Assembly (NCBI GenBank): GCA_019232645.1
Contig: JAFANO010000698.1
Span: 1-6,664, forward strand
DNA: 6,664 bases
Reading direction: 5' to 3'
Origin: Planctomycetaceae bacterium
GTDB taxonomy: Bacteria; Planctomycetota; Planctomycetia; Isosphaerales; Isosphaeraceae
The position numbers were made by a program, and so were the translations under genes. Under the pieces are notes generated by a model. The model saw only the letters and a list, made by a program, of their open reading frames with translations, did not search any database and was not told where the DNA came from. This document shows, one piece after another, positions 1 to 5,845 of the stretch; within the stretch, counting starts at the first letter, position 1; every line of letters begins with the position of its first letter.

Positions 1-749
1 CGCTTCATCAGCGGCTGGACCTTCTGGGTCCGGATCGAGAGCTCCTCGACCAGATTGACCGCCTTGCGGCGGCGGCTCTTCAGGTCGGCCAGCAGCGCCC
101 GCCGAGTCGCCTTGTCGCGCTCGCGGACGTAGGCCCGGAAGTCGCGGGTGTTGCACTCCATCAGGTGGGCCAGCGTCGCCAGGTTGTCCGGCATCCGGCC
201 CAGGATCTGGTCCTTTTCCAGGTTCTCGGTCACCGAGACCTTGACCGTCCGGTCGAAAGGCAAATCCCCCTCGTTGACCTTCTTGAGCACGTCCACCACC
301 AGGGCGAGCGCGAAATGACACTCGAGGACCTTGCGGCGGAAACGCTTGCGGGTGATCTCGATCTTCTTGGCCAGGCTGATCTCCTGGTCCCTTGTCAGCA
401 ACGGGATCTCGCCCATCTGGGTCAAATACATCCGGACCGGGTCGTCGATCCGTCGCGAGATCTCGTCGAGGTCTTCGGGGGTCAGCTCGCCGTCGTCCTC
501 GTCGATCGGCTCGTCGACGAGTTCGTCGGGCTCGTCGTCGAGGTCTCCCGAGGCGAGCAGGCGCGATTCGGCCTCGTCCTCGTTGATCAGCTCGATCCCC
601 ATCTCATCGAGCGATTCGAGCAGCCCGGTGATCTTCTCGGGAATACTCGCCTCATCGGGCAAGTAGTCATTGACCTGGTCAAAGGTCAGGAATCCCCGGC
701 GCTTGCCCAAGTCGAGGAGCGTCTTGAGGCCCTCGTCCAGCTTTTCCAT
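1..749 (-). CDS. rpoD: RpoD, primary (housekeeping) sigma-70 factor, N-terminal 249 residues; C-terminus outside window
   Basis: This is the primary sigma factor, which directs RNA polymerase to housekeeping promoters. Reading the minus strand from 749 gives 249 open codons that run off the left edge, so regions 2 to 4 (-10 and -35 recognition) are not seen. Residues 1-60 (starting MEKLDEGLKTLLDLGKRRGF) look like region 1.1, the autoinhibitory domain typical of primary sigmas. Residues 64-95 are a very acidic linker rich in D and E. Residues 98-131 (DDPVRMYLTQMGEIPLLTR, then DQEISLAKKIE) are the hallmark of region 1.2. Residues 135-249 are a charged helical segment leading towards region 2.1. 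Region 1.1 together with the dnaG neighbour argues against an alternative sigma. The start at 749 is chosen because GAGGGAGG lies 7 bases upstream; an in-frame ATG at 770 has no such site. The dnaG stop is 35 bases upstream, so the two are very probably co-transcribed. Confidence 0.95.
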   Translation of the reverse strand, partial: MEKLDEGLKTLLDLGKRRGFLTFDQVNDYLPDEASIPEKITGLLESLDEMGIELINEDEAESRLLASGDLDDEPDELVDEPIDEDDGELTPEDLDEISRRIDDPVRMYLTQMGEIPLLTRDQEISLAKKIEITRKRFRRKVLECHFALALVVDVLKKVNEGDLPFDRTVKVSVTENLEKDQILGRMPDNLATLAHLMECNTRDFRAYVRERDKATRRALLADLKSRRRKAVNLVEELSIRTQKVQPLMK

Positions 750-756
750 CCAGAAA

Positions 757-764
757 CCTCCCTC
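757..764 (-). promoter_or_regulatory. Ribosome binding site of rpoD
   Basis: On the minus strand GAGGGAGG ends 7 bases before the ATG at 749. It decides between this ATG and the in-frame ATG at 770, which would add seven residues (MCEGGFW) and has no purine-rich site before it. It lies between the dnaG stop and rpoD, so rpoD has its own strong translation signal within the operon. Confidence 0.8.
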
Positions 765-784
765 ACACATGGAACGACGACGCG

Positions 785-2674
785 TCAGGACGCGGAGTTC
801 TTCTTCATATCCGGCCGTTGCGATTGGACTCGGAGTAATTCGCGCTGAAGTGCCTGATAATCTTCGGGATGAGCGGCCGCGTCGGTCTCTCTGAGGGCCT
901 CGTCGAGGTCCTTAATCCGGTCCCGCCACGCGCGTTCGGCCAGCTTCGCGAGCACGCCCACCAAGCGGTCCTCGAGCGGGGCGGGGTGGACGCCCTCGGG
1001 CAGGGGAGCGGGCTCGATCGGCAAGAGCAGCCCCGCCGCAAGCGCCCGGACGGGATCGTCGAGCCTCAGCGAGACCCGTTCGAACGTCGGCGCCACACCT
1101 TCGCCATACAGGTCGTAGCAGACTTGGAGGATCTCGCGCAACGGGACGTCCCGGATCGAGGAGACCGCCACCCGAGCGATCAGCCGCCCAACGACGGTCG
1201 GATCGTTCAAGAGGATCTCGATCAACTGGCGATCGGTGACGTCAAGGTCCGCGAGCCGGACCGGCGGGACGGCCGCCAGGGCGGACCCAGCCTCCCGACC
1301 GGCGTCGCCCCGGTCGCGCGGGGCCGAACGGTCGGCCCCGCGTCGCAACTGCTTGAGCCGGCGGTCGAGCGTCTCGACCGGGACACGGAGCCGCTCCGAG
1401 AGGCGATCGAGCGCCTTGGCCACCTTGACGTCGAGCCCGGCGCGATGCGCGGTGGGGACCCGGGCCAGGATCGCCAGCACCCATTCCGCCGCCCGTCGCG
1501 ACCCCTCGAGGTCGTCGAGGTCGAACCGCTCCGAGGCCCTCCGGATCGCGAAGCTCAGAGGGTCGACGGCCCGTTCGACCAGCTCGCGGAACGCATCGGC
1601 CCCCTCGTTCAAGACGAAATCGCAGGGGTCGAGGTTCGAAGCCAGGGTCAGGACACGGACGTCCACCTCGTGCCCCAGGAAGAGCTCGAGGGCTCGATCG
1701 GCCGCCGATTGCCCCGCCTCGTCACCGTCGAATACCAGGACGACGCGGTCGGTGAGCCGTCGCAGTGCGATCACGTGATCGTCGCCCAGCGCGGTGCCGA
1801 GGGTGCCGACGACGTTGGCGAGCCCGGCCTGATGCGCAGCGATCACGTCGGTGTAGCCTTCGACCACGGCGACCCAGCCCGATTCGCGAGCGGCCGGACG
1901 CGCCAGGTCGGCCGCGTAGAGCATGCGTCGCTTCTGGAAGAGTACCGTCTCGGGACTATTGAGATACTTGGCGACGATCTTCCCCTCGGCGGCCAGGGCC
2001 CGCTCCACCCCGGGCAGGATCCGCCCACCGAAGCCGAGGGTCCGCCCTCGGAGGTCGTGGATCGGGAACATCAGCCGGCCGCGGAACCGCTCGCGGACCG
2101 GGCCGGGCGACCCGGCCGGCCGGACAACTAGGCCCACCCGTTCGAGCAGCTCGGAGTCATAACCCTGTTTCCGGGCGCGGGCCACCAGCCAGTCGCGGGA
2201 ATCGGGGGCGTAACCGAGGGCGAACCGCTCGACACTGGCGCGGGTGATGCCACGTCCCTCGACGTATGCCAGAGCTTCGGGCGACCCTGCTAGCGCCTCG
2301 GCGAACGTCCGTTCGGCCCAGCGATTGACCTCGACCAACTCGGTCTTCGGTGGGCCTTTCGGCGTCGACCCGGCGGACGGGCTCTCGAGAACGACACCAG
2401 CCCGTTCGGCCAACATGTGCAGCGCCTCGGGGAATTCCACCCGTTCGTATTCCTTAACGAAATCGAAGACATCACCCCCGGCGCCGCAACTCCAGCACTT
2501 GAACGACTGACGCTCGGGATTCAACTCGAGCGAAGGTTTGTGATCGTCGTGGAATGGACATAACGCCTTGAACTTCGAACCGACACGATGCAAAGACAAA
2601 TATTCGCCGACCAGCGCGACGATGTCGATCGCGTGTTTGATGGAGGCCAGGGTCGACTCGGAGAATCGGGGCAC
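785..2674 (-). CDS. dnaG: DnaG, bacterial DNA primase
   Basis: DnaG makes the RNA primers for lagging-strand synthesis at the replication fork, working with the replicative helicase. From the GTG at 2674 the protein has 629 residues, close to the family norm. The N-terminal zinc-binding domain has C39 and H42 (CPFH), then C60 and C63 (CWSC). The RNA-polymerase basic region follows, with FRGRLMFPIHD and GFGGR at about 197-218 and KYLNSPETVLF at about 236-246. The TOPRIM core shows EGYTDV (E272) and DGDEAG (D316, D318), then DPCDF (D349, C351), where the usual second Asp of DPD is a Cys. Residues from about 440 form an Arg-rich linker and a helical C-terminal region that would bind helicase. 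I prefer the GTG at 2674 because AGGAG sits 6 bases upstream and the protein then begins PRFSESTL, the usual N-terminus. An ATG at 2713 would add 13 residues and lacks a ribosome site. The gene is first in an operon with rpoD. Confidence 0.97.
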   Translation of the reverse strand: MPRFSESTLASIKHAIDIVALVGEYLSLHRVGSKFKALCPFHDDHKPSLELNPERQSFKCWSCGAGGDVFDFVKEYERVEFPEALHMLAERAGVVLESPSAGSTPKGPPKTELVEVNRWAERTFAEALAGSPEALAYVEGRGITRASVERFALGYAPDSRDWLVARARKQGYDSELLERVGLVVRPAGSPGPVRERFRGRLMFPIHDLRGRTLGFGGRILPGVERALAAEGKIVAKYLNSPETVLFQKRRMLYAADLARPAARESGWVAVVEGYTDVIAAHQAGLANVVGTLGTALGDDHVIALRRLTDRVVLVFDGDEAGQSAADRALELFLGHEVDVRVLTLASNLDPCDFVLNEGADAFRELVERAVDPLSFAIRRASERFDLDDLEGSRRAAEWVLAILARVPTAHRAGLDVKVAKALDRLSERLRVPVETLDRRLKQLRRGADRSAPRDRGDAGREAGSALAAVPPVRLADLDVTDRQLIEILLNDPTVVGRLIARVAVSSIRDVPLREILQVCYDLYGEGVAPTFERVSLRLDDPVRALAAGLLLPIEPAPLPEGVHPAPLEDRLVGVLAKLAERAWRDRIKDLDEALRETDAAAHPEDYQALQRELLRVQSQRPDMKKNSAS

Positions 2675-2680
2675 CGGGGG

Positions 2681-2685
2681 CTCCT
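2681..2685 (-). promoter_or_regulatory. Ribosome binding site of dnaG, sets a GTG start
   Basis: AGGAG on the minus strand is separated by 6 bases from the GTG at 2674. The upstream in-frame ATG at 2713 is preceded by a pyrimidine-rich stretch with no Shine-Dalgarno match. The site therefore favours the shorter 629-residue primase. Confidence 0.75.
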
Positions 2686-2700
2686 GATAACACGGTCTCA

Positions 2701-2754
2701 GGCCCGGGCCCATGGTCGGCGAGGTGAATGTGGCCCGGACAACTCGTCCGGGCC
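2701..2754 (-). promoter_or_regulatory. Structured 5' leader of the dnaG-rpoD transcript (perfect 9-bp hairpin plus GC palindrome)
   Basis: Between the predicted promoter and the dnaG ribosome site, arms GGCCCGGAC (2732-2740) and GTCCGGGCC (2746-2754) are exact inverted repeats around a 5-nt loop. About 20 bases closer to dnaG, 2701-2710 reads GGCCCGGGCC, a self-complementary palindrome. Seven of its bases can instead pair with either arm of the hairpin, so mutually exclusive folds are possible just before the ribosome site. No U-tract follows the hairpin on either strand, so it does not look like an ordinary intrinsic terminator. The inverted repeats are seen directly. A regulatory role (attenuation, translation control or RNA stability) is inference. 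Confidence 0.5.
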
Positions 2755-2798
2755 CAAATCACTGCGAACCGTGCCCTTAATTCGCTTGCAACAGAACA

Positions 2799-2827
2799 AT
2801 TATAACCCGGGTCGGAAAATCGGTCAA
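2799..2827 (-). promoter_or_regulatory. Sigma-70 promoter of the dnaG-rpoD operon
   Basis: On the minus strand TTGACC (2827-2822) is followed after exactly 17 bases by TATAAT (2804-2799). That is one mismatch from the -35 consensus and a perfect -10. Transcription should start near 2792, giving a leader of about 118 nt before the GTG at 2674. It lies in an AT-richer pocket of a high-GC region, as promoters often do. It is the best promoter match I found in the window. Because RpoD is encoded in this operon, the factor would be expected to drive its own expression. Confidence 0.85.
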
Positions 2828-3167
2828 GTTTTTCGGAGCCCGGTCCGAGCCCCCAGACCTTTTTCTAAACTGGCATGATTTTAGCGGTTAGGACGATGTG
2901 TCTCGGTGAACGATGCCCCCACTCCGCTCCGCCACGCCCCGCAATCAATTTTTTCCTTGACAACGATCGGGGTCCTGATCCACGTCCTAAATTGTAGCTT
3001 CTGCTGTACCTAAATCCCGATCTCGTTGAAGATGTGATGAGTCAGCGTGGTGGTTGTCGATCCGATCCAAATCCCACTCGTGGCGGGATCGGGATGGAGG
3101 GGACAAGGCTGTGGGATCGAGCAATATCAAGCCATCGGAGAGCTTTCAAATCATTCGGAAGACATTC

Positions 3168-3210
3168 CTACCCCCCACTCCGGCCCTCCCCCACCCAGGG
3201 TGGCAGTAGG
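3168..3210. repeat. Imperfect palindromic, C-rich repeat (decayed dispersed-repeat type)
   Basis: The segment begins CCTACCCCCCACTCC and ends GGGTGGCAGTAGG, so the outer bases CCTAC and GTAGG are inverted repeats and the inside pairs only partly. Its C-rich, proline- and glycine-coding character resembles the short extragenic palindromes that occur in many copies in large high-GC genomes. Only one such segment is visible here besides the better one near 3430, so repeat status is inferred from its look, not from copies. Confidence 0.35.
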
Positions 3211-3402
3211 AGAAATCCCGGATCTACCATGAGTTACAGTCCTTTCAACGGGAGTGCTCCAAAACTTCGCGATCCGGACATCGGCGGGCGAACCATGTCC
3301 CGCAAACCAGGTGTCCAAGTCAAGTCCGGAGGTGCGAGATTTGCTACTTACCCCGAGAAAAATCTCCAGCTCACGTGCGGCCAAACGTGCAGATGATGTC
3401 TA

Positions 3403-3520
3403 GGGCTCGCTCGGAGCCCGATCCAACTTTCCCCCACGAGGGGAGAGGGCTGCTTCTTCCTCCCCTCGTGGGAGGGAACTTCGTTCTCTCCCTTTCTCGT
3501 CGTGAAGGGCCGGGGTTAGA
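3403..3520. repeat. Extragenic palindromic repeat element with two hairpins
   Basis: Two inverted repeats stand side by side. GGGCTC (3403-3408) and GAGCCC (3414-3419) enclose a 5-nt loop. CCCACGAGGGGAG (3433-3445) and CTCCCCTCGTGGG (3460-3472) are perfect 13-bp arms around a 14-nt loop, with a few more weaker pairs outside. The sequence onward to about 3520 (GTTCTCTCCCTTTCTCG, then GAAGGGCCGGGG) continues the style of repeats whose minus-strand translation resembles PSRRERE and SPLPSW. Such pieces are familiar as non-coding dispersed repeats in high-GC bacteria. The hairpins are seen directly; membership of a multicopy family is inference, and the outer borders are approximate. Confidence 0.55.
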
Positions 3521-3603
3521 GTTGGAATGGTCAGGTGCAATCCCATCAAAGTGAACCTTCATGAGCAACAAACCGCCTCCGTGCAGTCGAGGGCGCGACC
3601 CTA

Positions 3604-3639
3604 GGGGACGAGCCGGGGGGAACGCTCCGGGCTGTCCTC
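3604..3639 (-). terminator. Candidate transcription terminator downstream of htrA (GC-rich hairpin, no U-tract)
   Basis: Starting 27 bases past the htrA stop, a strong imperfect stem can form. Bases 3604-3609 pair with 3634-3639, 3611-3614 (AGCC) with 3630-3633 (GGCT), and 3616-3619 with 3625-3628, with one bulge and one G-G mismatch. The total is 14 pairs including G-T pairs, with a 5-nt loop. Its position fits an end-of-gene structure for the minus-strand transcript. The bases after it on the minus strand (CTAGGGTCGCGCC) are not T-rich, so termination may need Rho, or the hairpin may only protect the 3' end. Confidence 0.4.
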
Positions 3640-3666
3640 CACAAATCGCGATCGAGGCGATCCCGA

Positions 3667-5142
3667 TCAGTGGCGGCCAACTGCGGGACCGCCGACACGG
3701 ATGAATGTGGTCTGGCCGTCGGGGCTCATGACCTTCATGGGGATACCTTGGGCGAGGTCGAACGAGGCGATGGCGGACTCGAAATCGGCCTTGTTGCGGA
3801 CAGGGGACGAGCCGACGGCGAGGACACGAAGGCCGGGCCTCAGGCCGGCCCGGGCGGCGGGGCTGCCGGCGACGACCTGGTCGATCACCAGGACGGTGGA
3901 TCCATCCTCGTCCTCGGAGGGGATCTCACGGACGTCGAAGCCGATCGTGGCGACCGTCGGGAGGGCATTGAGCTCGGCGATGGTCACGGTGAGGGTCTGG
4001 CGCTTGCCCTCGCGATAGACGTCCACGGGGACCTTCGACCCGATGGCCAGCCCGGCGGTCTGGTTCTTGAGACCGGCCGGGTCGGCGACCGCTTTGCCGG
4101 CGAGGCCGACGATCACGTCGCCGACCATGAGGCCGGCCCGGGCGGCCGGGCTGTCGGGCCGGACCTCCATGACCAGCGCGCCGCGCGGGTCGGGCAGTCC
4201 GAAGTTCTTGGCCAGCACGGGGTTCAGTGGTTGGATCGAGACGCCCAGGTAGCCGCGGATGACCCGACCGTCCTTGATCAGGCTCTCGACGACCCGGCGC
4301 GCCATCGTCGCGGGAATCGCCAGTCCGATCCCCTCATTCCCCTGGTTCAGAGTGTAGATCGCCGTGTTGATCCCGACGACCTTGCCGGTGAGGTCGACCA
4401 GCGGGCCGCCCGAGTTGCCCGGGTTGATCGCGGCGTCGGTCTGGATAAACGACTCATACTCGTTAATCCGGAGGTCATTCCGCTCGGTCGCCGAGACGAT
4501 CCCGGCCGTCACGGTGTGGTCAAGCGCGAATGGGCTGCCGATGGCGAGCACCCAGTCGCCGATGTCGAGCTTGTCCGAGTCGCCCCATTCGGCGGCGGCC
4601 TGGACCCAGGCCGAGACCTGGAGCACCGCCAGGTCGGTCTTGGTATCCGCGCCGACGAGCCGTGCGGGGACGTCGTTCCCCCGACTCAGGCGGACGACGA
4701 TCTGGTCGGCCTCCTTGACGACGTGGTGGTTGGTGACGATGAAGCCGCGGTCCTTGTCGATGATCACTCCCGACCCGAGTCCGAACCCCTCGAATCCGCG
4801 GGCGTGGAGGGGGCCCTCCAGCGCGAAGCCGCCGCGGTGGAGTCGCCGCGTCTCGACCCGGACGACCGCAGGCGCGACCGCCGCGGTCGCCATCCGGAAG
4901 AGCGCGGAGGCGCGGTTGACCGCGCCCGCCTTGTCGAGCTCCGCCAGGGCCTGCGAGGCGGCTCGGGCGCGGCCCGCCTCCCAGGCGTAGCCAGCATGCT
5001 CGGCCACGTAGGGGATACCGTACATGAGCGACGCCAGCAGGCCGAGCACGAACAGGGCCACCAGGAATCCGCGGCGGACCGGCGGGGTTGTGGGCCGCGG
5101 CGGCTCGTCGAGGCCGAAGTCTTGGAGATCGAACGACGCCAT
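3667..5142 (-). CDS. HtrA/Deg-family trypsin-like serine protease, membrane-anchored, two PDZ domains
   Basis: This is a periplasm-facing quality-control protease that would degrade or sense misfolded envelope proteins. The 491-residue protein has a short cytoplasmic N-terminus ending in an RR pair, then one transmembrane segment at about 25-44 (GFLVALFVLGLLASLMYG). The protease domain spans about 90-290 with all triad residues: H140 in TNHHVV, D170 in TDLAVL, and S244 in GNSGGPL. PDZ1 covers about 296-392 (starting GYLGVSIQPL; SPAARAGLMVGDVI). PDZ2 covers about 400-485 (SPAARAGLRPGLRV). Length and layout match DegP/DegQ, but the protein is tethered by an uncleaved-looking anchor as in DegS, so I give no gene symbol. 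The ATG at 5142 is chosen because AGGAG lies 6 bases upstream; a TTG at 5166 would add eight residues. A small uncharacterised gene ends 63 bases upstream on the same strand and is probably co-transcribed. Confidence 0.95.
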   Translation of the reverse strand: MASFDLQDFGLDEPPRPTTPPVRRGFLVALFVLGLLASLMYGIPYVAEHAGYAWEAGRARAASQALAELDKAGAVNRASALFRMATAAVAPAVVRVETRRLHRGGFALEGPLHARGFEGFGLGSGVIIDKDRGFIVTNHHVVKEADQIVVRLSRGNDVPARLVGADTKTDLAVLQVSAWVQAAAEWGDSDKLDIGDWVLAIGSPFALDHTVTAGIVSATERNDLRINEYESFIQTDAAINPGNSGGPLVDLTGKVVGINTAIYTLNQGNEGIGLAIPATMARRVVESLIKDGRVIRGYLGVSIQPLNPVLAKNFGLPDPRGALVMEVRPDSPAARAGLMVGDVIVGLAGKAVADPAGLKNQTAGLAIGSKVPVDVYREGKRQTLTVTIAELNALPTVATIGFDVREIPSEDEDGSTVLVIDQVVAGSPAARAGLRPGLRVLAVGSSPVRNKADFESAIASFDLAQGIPMKVMSPDGQTTFIRVGGPAVGRH

Positions 5143-5148
5143 CGGGGA

Positions 5149-5153
5149 CTCCT
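5149..5153 (-). promoter_or_regulatory. Ribosome binding site of the htrA-type gene
   Basis: AGGAG on the minus strand ends 6 bases before the ATG at 5142, the same sequence and spacing as before dnaG. It rules against the in-frame TTG at 5166, because the site lies inside the extra segment that start would add. Confidence 0.75.
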
Positions 5154-5192
5154 GGGGCGGGATCAAGAGGGTGCGGGCGCGGGAGAACGCCT

Positions 5193-5210
5193 CCTAGAAG
5201 GAAGCCTAGG
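5193..5210 (-). repeat. Short inverted repeat at the stop codon of the small upstream gene
   Basis: CCTAG (5193-5197) and CTAGG (5206-5210) form a 5-bp stem around an 8-nt loop. The right arm contains the TAG stop of the 113-residue gene. It is too weak and lacks a T-run to be called a terminator. It may slightly shape the junction between the two genes, or be chance. Confidence 0.25.
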
Positions 5211-5547
5211 CAGCTCTCGAATCGAAATCAACCACGGGCCGTTTGGGGACCCTGCCACAGACCTGGCCTTTGGTCGACCGGTGGTCAGGGCAGGAGTCCC
5301 GCCTGAAGAGCCTCATCGTCCCGAAGGCGCGGAAGACGGCGGCGCTCATGCCGAGGATCGCACGAGTCGGCACGGGCGTGTCCTCGAGGAAGCCGAGTGG
5401 GAGGCCGTAGACGAAGGAGTTCCACCCGAACGGCGCATCATCCGCGACAGCGATGTCGTCGAGGCTCTCCATGTCGTTCCCGTAGTCCGCGACCGCGAAT
5501 GACACGAGTAAGGACATCAGGTTGGCGAACAGGATTGTATATTGCAT
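5206..5547 (-). CDS. Uncharacterised small protein with N-terminal hydrophobic segment (signal peptide or membrane anchor), upstream of htrA
   Basis: I do not recognise this 113-residue protein. Residues 1-20 (MQYTILFANLMSLLVSFAVA) are hydrophobic with no basic residue before them, so they could be a membrane anchor or an atypical signal peptide. An acidic stretch follows (DYGNDMESLDDIAVADDA), then a Phe/Gly/Leu-rich part (WNSFVYGLPLGFLED) and a weakly hydrophobic segment at about 64-78 (TRAILGMSAAVFRAF). The C-terminal 30 residues are basic and look disordered, with C88 and C99. Support for a real gene is the GAGGGG ribosome site 7 bases before the ATG at 5547, mostly G/C third codon positions over the first 80 codons, and the same strand as htrA with a 63-base gap. 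A longer frame from GTG at 5580 has no better site. Against it, there is no known homology and the last 30 codons have weaker codon bias. The pairing with HtrA hints at an envelope role, which is inference. Confidence 0.55.
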   Translation of the reverse strand: MQYTILFANLMSLLVSFAVADYGNDMESLDDIAVADDAPFGWNSFVYGLPLGFLEDTPVPTRAILGMSAAVFRAFGTMRLFRRDSCPDHRSTKGQVCGRVPKRPVVDFDSRAA

Positions 5548-5554
5548 GATTTGT

Positions 5555-5560
5555 CCCCTC
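5555..5560 (-). promoter_or_regulatory. Ribosome binding site of the 113-residue protein
   Basis: GAGGGG on the minus strand is 7 bases from the ATG at 5547. This is the main evidence for that start over the GTG at 5580, and a main reason to treat the frame as a gene. Confidence 0.55.
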
Positions 5561-5596
5561 GTCCCGCGCAATTCGGTCACGTCACCATCACTATCG

Positions 5597-5615
5597 ATCC
5601 GAGAAAAGATCGGAT
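5597..5615. repeat. Inverted repeat in the divergent intergenic region
   Basis: ATCCGA (5597-5602) and TCGGAT (5610-5615) are perfect 6-bp arms around GAAAAGA. An A-run (CAAAAAAATAA, 5621-5631) follows on the plus strand, giving a T-run on minus upstream of the small gene. It sits 50 bases before the small-protein start, in the AT-richest part of the spacer. It could be an operator for the divergent genes. No clear -35/-10 pair was found around it on either strand. Confidence 0.35.
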
Positions 5616-5668
5616 AACCTCAAAAAAATAATCCGGGTCATCTGGGTCTACCGGCGGAGTTGATGTCC

Positions 5669-5770
5669 GAGGCCCGCTCGGTTCGACGACTCCGCTAGGA
5701 AAACGGGACGAGGGGCGATGGACGAGGGGCGAGCGAGGCTCGCTCGATTCAACGTCTCCGTCAGGAACAC
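5669..5770. repeat. Imperfect direct repeat (36 bp) flanking a 14-bp-period tandem repeat and a palindrome, upstream of asnB
   Basis: Bases 5669-5704 and 5735-5770 match at 29 of 36 positions and start 66 bases apart. Both contain GAGGC, CGCTCG and AGGAA in the same order. Between them GGACGAGGGGCGA occurs twice exactly (5706-5718 and 5720-5732). Overlapping the second copy, CGAGCGAG (5730-5737) and CTCGCTCG (5739-5746) form an inverted repeat. The cluster ends 75 bases before the asnB ATG at 5846. It could be a regulatory array or a decayed repeat element. The repeats are seen directly; function is unknown. Confidence 0.6.
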
Positions 5771-5845
5771 CCCATGAGCCGGAACACCTCAAGGATGATC
5801 TCATCACCGCGACGGACCCGAGATCCTGGAGACCTGCTCGACTCC

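Larger units (their letters stand above)
2830..3660. other. Gene-poor intergenic stretch between the dnaG promoter and the 3' end of htrA
   Basis: No open frame here has a convincing ribosome site, protein-like composition or recognisable motif. The longest frames are a 120-codon one on plus (3034-3396) and 66- to 77-codon ones on minus. Part of their sequence is translated repeat, for instance PSRRERERTKF and SSPLPSWGKVG read from the minus strand at about 3400-3515. Base composition is lower in GC and more mixed than in the flanking genes. The content I can support is the palindromic repeats at 3168-3210 and 3403-3520 and the hairpin at 3604-3639, listed separately. No tRNA, rRNA or CRISPR structure is visible. 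It lies between the start of the dnaG operon and the end of htrA, both on minus. A small RNA cannot be excluded. Confidence 0.6.

Noticed and set aside
165..848. Open frame of 227 codons on the plus strand over rpoD
   Set aside because: The minus strand encodes a recognisable sigma-70 N-terminus here; the plus frame crosses rpoD, the intergenic gap and the dnaG end without any feature of its own.
869..2131. Open frame of 420 codons on the plus strand, antisense to dnaG
   Set aside because: It is the antisense shadow of a clear DnaG coding region, with low-complexity R/D/G/P-rich translation and no ribosome site or motif.
2957..2990. TTGACA on the plus strand with a TAAATT further on, as a promoter
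   Set aside because: The spacing is about 25 bases, far from 17, and no gene follows on that strand.
2888..2990. 8-bp inverted repeat TTAGGACG and CGTCCTAA about 87 bases apart, as ends of a small element
   Set aside because: Only eight bases match, there is no target duplication or coding content, and such a match is likely by chance in a spacer this long.
3151..3396. Small frames on both strands (77 and 120 codons) in the gene-poor stretch
   Set aside because: Part of each is translated C-rich palindromic repeat, codon bias is absent, and no Shine-Dalgarno site precedes a start.
3670..5502. Open frame of 610 codons on the plus strand, antisense to htrA
   Set aside because: It spans the whole htrA gene and most of the small gene in antisense. 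The translation is rich in D, G, R and V with no domain, as expected from the complement of high-GC codons, while the minus strand encodes a complete recognisable protease.
5577..5807. Minus-strand frame of 76 codons overlapping the asnB upstream repeats
   Set aside because: Its sequence is translated repeat and spacer, it lacks a ribosome site, and it is proline- and serine-rich without domain character.
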